This document shows positions 7,958-19,900 of a stretch of 22,058 nucleotides of DNA, piece after piece; within the stretch, counting starts at the first letter, position 1, and every line of letters starts with the position of its first letter. The translations under genes and the position numbers were made by a program. This DNA is from a virus, in IMG/VR virus record IMGVR_UViG_3300033571_016696, positions 1 through 22,058 of that record; one strand, written 5' to 3'. Under the pieces are notes generated by a model, which worked only from the letters and a program-made list of their open reading frames with translations, made no database searches and had not been told where the DNA came from.

Positions 7958-10900
7958 TCTTATAGTTTCTATATTTGAGTGGGATAGTTCTTGTAACAAG
8001 AGCAGAGGTTTTGATTCCCGAAATACCATTTTGATTATAGAAAATAAATGGTTCTGTCACTGTAAAAGATGAGATTGGAATCTTACCCCAACTAAAGTTT
8101 CCTATTTGATTAGTAATTTCAGCATCAAAAGTTATAGTCGTTGAGTCAAATGTAATCGATGTCGAATCAAAAGTTCTAGATCTAAAGTCATAATTGTTTA
8201 CTGTATTGACACGAACACCAACTTCTCTAATCCATATATTTCCAAATCCGGGTATATTTTTTAAAGTGATTGTTGATGAAACAACTTGATACACATTATC
8301 AATAAATGTTGTTCCAATACCAACCACAGAACCATCAGATCTTAAAGAATTAAGGGATGTTTGGAACCCTAAGTTTGAATCTGATAGTACAAAATAATCT
8401 CCAGTAGAAATTCCACTAATCGTAATTGCGCTGCCAACAATGGCATTACTTCTTAATATAGAGTCTTGTGGAATATAAAAATCAAATTTCAATCCAGTCG
8501 AAGCTATTCCAACAATTGAAGTGCTAGCAATACCAACAATCATACCAAAGTCACCTTGATATGAGATGCTGGATAATTTTTTAATGTTAATTTTTGGTGA
8601 AGCTATTGATACTACGGGTGGATTTGTAAATGTATATCCAGTTCCAGGATTTGTAATAGTAATAGACGTTACAACTCCCGATGTTATAGATGCAGTCGCA
8701 GTAGCAGTTGTTCCAAGTCCAACTAAAGATGCTAAAGATGTGACATAAGTTGTAGCGGGATTAGAAACTCCAAATCCCAATGGATTGCCAATGCTTATTG
8801 TAGGGGCACTAACGTATCCTGATCCTCCATTTGAAAGAACAATTGCACTAATTGTACCTGCAATAGAAACAATCGCTGTTGCTGCGGCTGATACTTTATC
8901 CTCCTGAGAGGATAGGGTAACATTGTTTTGGAAATTGAGAGAAATCTTATTCTCATTAAATGGATCGAAGAAAGATTTGATACTTTCGACATAAACTGAA
9001 GTGGATCCAGTGCTTACAGTCTGAATAACATTAGTTGCTGGGTAGACAAATGGTTCGTAAAGATCTCTATCTTTTGCAATTTCTTTTTCATTGATAATTT
9101 TATCTTCAGTTTGTTTGCACCATGTTACGGGTCTGGATAAGGTTTCATCCGTCGTATTTCCTGGTCCAAAATAAACTGTAGTGTCAACCGTATTCAAGGA
9201 TGTAATATCAACTATAGATCTATAATCTTCTTGTAAGAAGCTTGATTGTCCCAAATAAGAATCATACCCTATAGTTAATTCATCTCCAGGTTTTACTGTT
9301 TCGATAATGTCTCTGTCTACAACATCAATAGATCCCGTTCCTTTGTAGAACAAGAGTTTCATCGTATATTCTGATTTTGGTGGTTCAGTGAAGGTTATTA
9401 TACTTCCACCTTCAAACTCATACGCTTCTCCTGGTATTTGAAGAACATTATTGATGAAGAGAAGTAAAGTTGATTTAATATCAATTGTAGATCCTTTTGA
9501 AGATCTGATTGATAAAATCTCTCCATTCAACTTAATTTGGAATTTTCTCCTTGTTCCATCAAATTCAGAACTGAAATCATCTAGGACTGCTAACTCTCCA
9601 ATTGTCCATCCAACAAATTTATCTCTATAAACAGAATCAATTGTTATGTTGAATTTTTTAAAGTTTGGACTTGATATTGTAGGTATTCCAGTTGTCCCAC
9701 CTGTGGCAACTGTCAATGTTTGTCCTTCATTATATGCGTATCCAAAATTATTAATTTGGAAATCAATTACACTTGATCCTTGTCCAACAACTATGTCTAC
9801 AGTTGCAGATGATCCATTTCCAGATGAAGGTGATGAATAGATGAGTGGAATATTCGAATACGATAATGGAGAATCAAAGATTACACGAGGCGGATTTGAA
9901 GTAGTATATCCAATTCCAGGATTAGTAATTGCAACTCCAATAACACGTCCATTGACAACCGATGCAATTCCAACATAGAAAACGTCTGGAGTTTCTAAAG
10001 AAGATGTTACTACACCAACTCTTACTGTTTGTATGCCAGATCTATACCCAGATCCGGTATTTCCAATACTAATAGATTGGATTGTTCCTGCGATGGAAAC
10101 TATTGCTGTTCCTCCAGCAGACACAAGTGGTTGATATCCAGATCCAAATGTAGATCCAACTGATATTAAAATTCCACCTCTTGGTAGAGATCCTACATTT
10201 GGATCATATGAAACTGATGATGCTGTTCCAGTAAAACGAATTGAACTAATACCAGAACTTTCTGACAAAGTATAATCATATACAAGACCTGGACCTTGAA
10301 AAATATCATTTACTAAGACAATTGCATTTTCTGTAGAAAATCCAGTAATATTTGATTTGTTTGACGTTAAAGTGAATAATTTTTTCGTTGTATCAAATTC
10401 AGAAGAGACATCATCAAAAATATAATTATTATAATAAGCTTCAATAGATGAATTTGGATATGCAGATCTTAAGAATGCCCTACCATGGAATTTGGATCTG
10501 GTTGTGATACCAACATAATCTCTTTGATCTGGTGGGTTTGTAATCGATCCAATTGGAATATTTCCGTATGGAGCTTCTACAAAGTTAATAGTGTTGTCAA
10601 CGATATTGTAATTACCGCTTACTTTTGTAATAAGTGATCCAGTTGAATGCCCAACAACAACCGTTCCCATCCAAGGTCTTTGAACGAGAACAGCATTAGT
10701 GCTTCCAATTCCAACCCCCCTGATTTTCATAATTTCATCATTAATTTTTATCAAATCTCCACCAACAAAAGATGTTATGCCAGTAAAATATAAAATATCG
10801 TCGGAGATGAAAATATTTTTTTGAAGACTTGATGTTATCGCAGTTGATACAATTGGGGATTGTATTATGTTATCTAAACAAATTAATACTTTTGAATTTT

Positions 10901-13900
10901 GTTTTTTAGACGTAAGATAATGAGTACCTACACCAGATACTAGATCAAAAGTTATTGGTGGAACTGATAAAGAATCTGCTGCTGTTGGTGACAATTTAAG
11001 TTCTGTCTCACTCAACTTAACGACAAAAACTGAAGGTGGTAACTTATCTGTTGTTCCTATTCCTGCTATACTCGTCGTACCAATTCCTATCGCTAAACTA
11101 GTTCCTGCTCCAGGATTAGTGTAAACAATTTCTTCTCCTGTAACATAGAAGTGATTGGGTAGTATGATTGTATCGGTATTATAATTTATGTCAGTCAGTG
11201 TGTAGAAATCTTTTTCAAATATTGGTATTGACTTATAAGTCAACTCAAAGTCTCTCTTTAAATCAGTTGCCGAGGATCTATACAATCCATATTCGGTTTC
11301 AATTGAAGCATTAGACAGATTAATAGATGACTCTAGTAGACTTGTTTCTTCAAATTTCAACAAACTAGCAAATACTCTTATTTCAACGTCGGTGTTTTCT
11401 ATAGGAGTAAAAGTTAATTGGGTATTTGTGCCTGATAAAGATATACCAACAGTACCAAGCCCAACATTTGTTTGTAAATCAGCATACTCGACAAAATATG
11501 TTTCACTATCGCTAACTACACTGACAATTTCTGAAAGATATGCATCTCCATTATTTTTGTTAGTAGCTTGTAATACAAAATAAGCTCCACCATAAGTGTT
11601 TGCATAAGATCCTACAACATTTTGTGTTGGGGTTGGAGAAGAAGAAATTGATAGATAATCCGATCTTATTCTTGCATATTGCAAATCATATGTGCCAATT
11701 CCACTTGTATTAGTATTTCCGATTGCAATATTTAAACTATTAATAGTGACGCCTATTCCTGTGAAGGGAATAAAGTCAATATTTAAATTACCACCAGAAA
11801 CATATGGGAAAAACGTTCCGAGGCTTCCACTAGTGTAGAAAGACAAGTTATCATTAATAAGAGATCCATATTCTAAAAACTCAACTTGAGATCCATTTCT
11901 TACAAGATTATATTCACTAAAGAAGTGTTGTCCGTCATTGCCAATAATAGTAACAATTCCTTTAACAGATGTAAATGAAGATCCAAGGCTAACAACTCTA
12001 CAAGTAGATCCTATAGAAGCAGCAGTAGATTGTGTAACTACTTTAACAATGCCTCCAAAATCAGTTGAACCTATTCCAGAAAGTCCATCAGTTAGACTGA
12101 AAAACAGACAAGTAACGTCATAATCATTGACTTCATAATTTGTTGGATAAAAATTAATAATTCCATCGTCACCATCAAGAATAAAATCGAATGATCCCAT
12201 GTCATATGCAGTCTCAACTCTTGCGTATTGATTTAAATAATTAAAATATTCATCTTTAAGTAAGTCTAGTATTAAAACTTGTCTCTCATTAATATATCGT
12301 TTATCTCTAACTAAAGTAATAACTTTTTTCGAAGTCACGCCTTCAATTGGAAATCTTGAAACTTCTCCAAATCTTTTAATTCTAGGATTACTATTGAATT
12401 GATCGCTTATATCATCGATTAAAAGAACTCTATTTCCAACAGATTCTGCATAGTCAGTTAAAACTTTGTTGTTAAAAATAATTTCATCTGAAACTATTTT
12501 GCCATCGATATTTAAAACATTTTCTCTAACCATATCATAGTCAAAGAAGCAGTTGACATCGATAACAGAATCAATATTAACAATTACTTCTACGTCTGGA
12601 GCATTTGATGGAATTTCAACAATCATTGAGTTTTCATTATAAAAAGGAAGTGCAGATTCAACTTGAAGATCTGCAAATTTCTTAAATCCAGCAGTATGAT
12701 TTAAAGTACTTACGACATCTTCCCAAGTATCAAAAGTTACTCTTGATTTTAAAGAATATGAGAAGTTTTGATAGTACTCGTTGTCCGGTATCCTTTGAAG
12801 GATGTCATTTAAAAATCCTGTTTCTGTTTCCCAACCATTTCTAACTTCAGAATAATAATTTAAGTTATATGCGGAACCAAAATCTTTAACGGAGTTAACC
12901 AACGCTATTGAATTAGATGTCAGTCCTTTAACATATGTTCCGGGATAAACATTGTCTGTGGTGCTTATTTTTAAAATTCCTGTTTTATTGTCCCAATTTT
13001 GAACAACACCCGTCATTGACGTTGAAGAAACTGAAACAATTGGTTCGCCATTAAAAAAGTCAGTTGATTTAACTTTAACTGAGAATTGGGGCAGATTTTT
13101 TTCTGGAATTATTTTTCCAGATGAATTCAATGGATCAAAAGATCCTGGTGTTTCTCCTTCCTTTATAAATCCGTCTAAACTAAAGGTTACAATTCCTATA
13201 CCACCTCTATTCTCTGCTACAGATATAATATTAAAGAATTCATACCCATAATTTTCAGAATTATAACCTTTACCAGTAGATCCTACACCTACACTTACAT
13301 TTTCAATTAAAATTTTATCATTAACTGAAAATGGGAAAGATTCCGCAGTGCTGAACCCTACTGAAAGAGTTACTGCCGCTGTTTTGTTTGCAGAATTGTA
13401 TCTAATAGTAGAGATACCAACACCATTAGAATTTCTGGTTGAAACTATTTTTGGCGTTACATTGTTTATACCATTTGTATTTTTTAAAATAGTGACTTTT
13501 CCATCACCAAGTCTATATCTCAAATCTACATCTGGAACCACTTTTTTTGTTTTTCCATCTAAAAGAAGCAATTGAGGTGCTACTGTATATCCTCTACCAA
13601 AAGATGTTACTCCGATTGAATCTATAGTGGCAAAAGTTTCAATCTCACAAATTTGAGGAAGACTTGCTGTTGGACTTAAAGTGGGATCTGAAGGGAAGTC
13701 AAATCCTATATTTTCTATATAATTTGTTTTAATTTTTCCTATCGATTTACTACTTGCCTTTAAGAAAGCTCCTGTTCCATCTTCAGTTATAAGAGATGTG
13801 GATATTCCAGGTAAAGAATAGTAATTATTTCCTTTATTTTTTATTGATAATTCACTAATAGATCCTTTCGCATTTATAGAATTTGTATTGTACTTTATAA

Positions 13901-16900
13901 TAGATGTTGATGAAATATAAGAAGAAGATTCTGGAAAAACGGATAGATTATATGTAAATGAGGAATTTGAAGTAGGAGTTATTTTGTAGGTGCCATTATA
14001 AAGGCTAGGGATAATATCAATTTCATTATTTAAAAATACAAAATCATCTACAATATTTTCTCTCTTCTCTACCGTTGCCAGAGATTCATTAATTAAATCT
14101 ATCTTATAATAAAGTTTTTCCGGAATATTTTTATTTACTGTTAAAGTTACCCTTGCGTCAGTTCCAATCCCAACTTCTCCATATTTTTTAACTTCAAATT
14201 GATTTTCTTTTTGTGTGGAGTCAAATTTTTTGGTAAAATTGGAATCAATATAGAAATTAAAATCAAAAATTGGAAATCTTTGAGACTGATTAGATACGGA
14301 AAGAGAACTATCTGACAAATCAAAAGTAACAGTAGAGTCTCGATATAATTCCAATCTTGGATTTATTGGAGATAAAGTTCCATTAAATCCACCTATAATT
14401 TTTACGGGTGTTGGAAGTAAACTTATAGATTCTTCATATGTTCTTGCTAATTTAAAGGTGTTTCTATCTACAAAAATTACATAATAAATTTCATTATTCA
14501 CTAATCCATAACTTGTTCCTACACAAGTGTGAATCAATTTTTGTCCGTTATAGAATTCATGATTAGATACTGTAATTTCTGAAGTTTGAGTATTAATTCC
14601 AACAGAAACAAAATCTTTGGGATTTATAACCAATCTTCTATTATAATCATTGTATTTTACAACAAAAGATGTAGTTATAGATGGATTTACATCTATAATA
14701 ACCTCATCATTATTTTTTAACCCATGAGTTTGAGCTGTGGAGACAGTTACTAAATTTCTCTGAATAGATCCAGATACTACATTTGGATATACTGTTTTAA
14801 AACTATGATATACTCCTGTTCCAATTCCAGTTAGATATAGTAGAGAATCATTTTTGGTTGTGGAGGCTATTCCCACAAATGATCCACTTGTTCCCAAACC
14901 AAGTCTTACTGTAGAAATTCCAATTAAATAATCATTAATTTTGGAAACATACAAAGGAGATTGATCTTGCAGAGATTTAAATACCAACCCATTCGTAGAA
15001 ATTCCTATGGGACTTCCCGTATTGGTATTGTAAACAACAGCGTCACCTGTATTTAAATCATGTCCTGGGAAATAAATTGTTTGTATGGGAATATAAATTT
15101 GAGCACTTCCTGCTCCTGGATTTGATATGGAAACAGTGGTTCCAACACCAACTAATCCTAAACCAAGAGATTCTGATGGATTAAAATATAGTTCTCGATT
15201 TATTTTGTAATTAAATGTCGTATTATATCCAACATTAATTGAAAGTTTTCTTGGTTGAAGAATGGCTGTAGTTGTATTTGTGTGAGCAGATGAAGCATTA
15301 TTATATGCTCTAAGAACTCTGATCCTAGATGTCTTCTTATCGATGTTTAGAACTTTTATCTGCTCCGTTCCAATTCCAATAATGTCATTTTCACGAAGAT
15401 TTGGAAAATCTAAATTACCAGAAACATTAAAATAAGTCACAATACCAGTAACTGCAGTTGTTTCAACCCCAGCATTTAGAACATACACTTCTCCAGTTGA
15501 TACACCAACCGAGTATGTTCCCTGAAGGAGAGATGAGGTTGTACTTAACCCAGAGACTGTTATAACATCACTATTATAAAAATTATGTGGATATGGAGAA
15601 AAGACTAAGAAGTTGCCATTTCCACCAAAAGGATAAAATTCTACGTTTGATACTACACTGGATGCAACACTAATTAAATTTACGTCTTTTCCTAAAATTT
15701 TAGAAACTCTTACGTCAGCACCATATCCACCAGTGTCAGATTCTAAAAATACTAACCTATCTCCAACTTTGTAATTATTTCCTCCAGTAATAATTCCAAC
15801 GCTTTCAACAAATCCTGGAGATGCATACTTGACAAAAGATTTTTGATTCAAACTAGTGGGGATGTTTATATAATCATATTCACTAGTTTTACTTGTCAGA
15901 TTATAAAACCAAGTATTTCTTATCCATTTCGTATTTGTTAAATCAGTATCATTTTGGTTAGAGAATTTTTTAAAGTTAAAAGAGTTTGGTTTTGCCTTGA
16001 AATTTTTACCAATCAAATATGGGAAAATTGGTTTTTTATATCCATTAAAAACACCAATAGAATCTGGACTTACATCCAAAGTTGCAAAATATGCATATGT
16101 GCCATTTGGAAATTCTGGTGTTACGCAATATCTGCCATTGTTTTCATCTAAAGTAGATTCATCACTAACAGTTTCATAAACAAAATCTTCGATAAAAAAT
16201 TCTTCGGGGAAAATATTAGTCGAAGGTCTTCCAGACAATAGTTTAATTTTATACCCAGATTTCATTTGAGTAACTGATCCACCAGTTCTCAACGTATATC
16301 CATACGGACCATATATTGGATTTCCATCGTATGCCCATCCAATAATGGGGGAGTGATCTTTTGAATTAATTTCAGTATTTCCAAATTTTTTAAGATCTGG
16401 ATTGCTATATAAAATTCTTCCAGATTGATCTGAAGAATATGTAGTTTCTCTTAATTTTCTTGGTGCATACAAATGCACATATTGTAATCCATAATTTTCA
16501 TTTAACCCTTCGACAGTTACACCATCATCTCCAGAAAGTTTTGCTTGGTACTTCTTAAATAAATTGACAGTCCAAGATTTAATTTCAGATTTAAATTCTG
16601 CTCCAAGTCCAGGGACTATAACATTAATAAAAGTAGTATCCTTTCCATATCCAATTCCACCGTCAATAACTTTAATAGACTTAATTTGTCCATTTTCTAC
16701 AATTGGAGTCAGTACTGCACCTCTTCCAGTTCCAATAATTTGCAGATTTGGAGGAGAATTATACCCATATCCAGCAAGATTTACTAGAACTTCAGTAATT
16801 TTTCCTTCAGAAGAAACTACCGCTGATAGTTCTGCTTGTGATCCTGACAATAAATTAATTTCTGGATCTCTGTAGAAATTTAAAACTTCTTCTGATCCAT

Positions 16901-19900
16901 ATCCAGATCCATTGTTAGTCAGATATATCGAGGTAATCTCACCTCTAAAAATTGGTTGAATCTTAGCTTTGAAATTTTCTTGAGGGAGAGATGAAATTCC
17001 AACAGATCCAATGACTTCTACTGAAATTTCTGGATAATTAAAAATATGAGTTCCAACTCCAACTGAATTGAAATTTATAAATTGTTTTGTTTTGTAGTAA
17101 TAATCTTGATTTCCTGTGCTTAATCCAACGAATGACAGTCTAAAGGAATCTTCATTTACTTTTGTGACATAGTATTGTGTATTTGGTGCTAATCCCGAAG
17201 CTGAAGTTCCATCAACATTGTACGTAATAATTTCTCCAGAATTGTATCCGTGTTCAAGAATATTGATAGTACCCGAAGCAGTATTAATTCCAGAAGACGA
17301 AATTGTTCTCCTCTTATTTTCATATCCAAATCCAGAATCAGTAACAATAATAGAATCAATAACTAACTTATTATTAACAGATTTGAGAGAGTGATTTCCA
17401 ACTCCATAACTTAAAAGTGAAATTGTATTGATTCCTAATATAGCATCATTTTCAGTTAGATGAAGTTTAACCGTATATGCATCTACAACATTAACATTAT
17501 ATGTTGCATTTGTAGTCAAACCTGATATTTGAGATTGTCCATCAGTTTGATAAATGACTTTTTCACTGTTTCTAAACTTATGATAAGTTGTAAATCCAAT
17601 TGTAGAAATATTAGTTCCTACGCCAACTAAATTTGCATAAATGCCAGAATTAAAGGTTGCAGTATGTTCTGTAGATTTTACTTTTACTTCAGCTTTTGCA
17701 CCTTCACCATTACCACCGGTAATTCTAACTATTGGTGTACTAGTGTAATCAAAACCACGATCTATTAGTCTTATTTCTTTTAGATTTCCAGAAACTGAGC
17801 AATAACCAGTAGCCCCAACCCCAACAATGTCTGAAATTGACAATACTGGCGGATTTATAATGTCATAATTTTGTCCTCCAGCAACAACATTAACTTTTTG
17901 AATAGAACCATAATAAAGAGTATCAGATGCTTTATAATGTAGAATTTCTACACCATTAATTAAAATTCCAACTTTACCCGGATCAGTTTCATATAAGTTT
18001 CCATCATTAATCGGAGAAGATATCTCTCTTAAAAGATTCTGTGTAGTTAATCTTTTTCCAGTTGATTTATATGGTTCTAGTTTATTATTTGTTACACTAA
18101 CCGAACTTTGTGTCGAAAGAAAATCTCCATTAAAAAGATTGGATCTACTTCTAGCAAGTTTTACATTATTTTCATCTATTCTCTTTACAAAATACAAACC
18201 TTCAGTGAAATTAGATCCTAAAGAACTTATAACAGAATCTTCTTCTGTCTGCCCACCCTCTGAATCGGTAATTGTTAAAACTTGTTTCTGTGGGGTGTAA
18301 TAAACAGCATCACCTGTGTAAAATCCATGATCTCTGCTTGGAGAAATATTGAAAGTTGATCCGTCAAAAGTTCCAGAAAAAACTACTGCATTATCAGTTA
18401 CATTTAATGCCTGATTGCTATAGTATGGAATAGATGGTGATGAAATTAATAACTTTTCATTATCCCTATAGACATTCTGAACATTAGCATTTAGATCAGT
18501 TAGTTCGGGAAAAAATGGTGCATTAACTTTTAAAGGTTGTCTTGTTATTGTATATGTTTTTTCTAGAGATAAAACTCCCTGTCCTTTAACCAATATTACA
18601 TATTCACCTAAAATGTCTACTACCTGAGATGATGACTCCTCCCCAGAATTTGATCTAAATGTTAGTTTATCACCAGTTCTAAAGACATGAGGATCAAAGA
18701 CAGTGATAGAATAACGGTTATCTGAAGTATCTGATACTTCTATTTTTTTAACATGATATGTTGGACATATATTATATGTCCAATTATTTGAAATCTTATC
18801 ATTATATTTTCCACCCAGGGTTTTAATTAAAATAGAATCATATGAATTAAATCCGTAAGATTCTTCTGGAATGGAAAGTTTTTCAAGAACAGAGGTTATT
18901 CTGACGCTAATTATCTCATTTGGGTTTTCAGTAGAAAACCCATAAGCATATGTGTTAATCCCGATAGGAGATTTATCAAGAATCAACCCTGTAACTGGAG
19001 AACAACCAAAGAATTGAGTTAATGACTTTGAGGTATAACTAACAACTCCCACAGTTCCATCGTTATAAACAACAGATAGTTCTCCGCTATTTGGAAACCT
19101 GACTGTTGAGTCTACATCTAATGTTACTGATCCTGAATAAGCATTTCCTACTAATCTTGAATATGGGTGAACAGTAAAATCGCCATAAATGGATCCACTT
19201 ACGCTAATATCTCTGTTGTAGTTTGCATCAAAACTAAGTTTATAATAATTTGCTGTTGATAACCCAGTTTGAATCTTTTCAACTCTTCCTACAGGAGCAT
19301 ATGCTTTTTGAATATTTCCATATTCATTTTGAAAAAGAGTTGTATTAACTAATTCGTAAGGATCACCAGATATTGTTTCGACAATAATGTCCTTTGTTAA
19401 TTGATATCTTGCATCAGATGGACGAATAAGTTTTTCTTTTGGTTTTACAACATCTACTTCTTCATTATAAAGTCCTTTGAAAAGAACTTTAAAAGAACTA
19501 TCAGTTCCTCTACTTGAATAGAAATCTTTTAATTGCTTAATAAAAGTGGATTGATTAAGAGTTGAATAAAAATCCCTACCTTCAAATCCAGGAGCAATTT
19601 GTTTTTTAATCTTTTTAAAAAACTCTTTTAAAAATAGAGGACTTAAATTTTCTACAACTGTTCCCGATGTATGATCGTCTGAATTAGATTCTGAGAAAAC
19701 AAGATCTTCTGGATTGTTCGGACTGCTAAAGGAAGTGATTCCACAAAACCCTCTAAAACAACCTGTAAAGGTTGCTTCAGTTTTTGCTGTGTACGTAATC
19801 AATTCTTCATCAATTCGAATCAATCCATAATTGTCAGGAAATCCATCAGTGTTATTGACTAAAATTTCAGTATCTGAGAATAAAATATCATTAATTAGAA

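Noticed and set aside
16564-16875. A 103-codon open frame on the plus strand
   Set aside because: It lies wholly antisense to the gp7-like gene, over a GxGY cluster. Its Pro/Ser/Ile-rich composition is what the reverse strand of Gly/Asn/Tyr-rich repeat coding gives.
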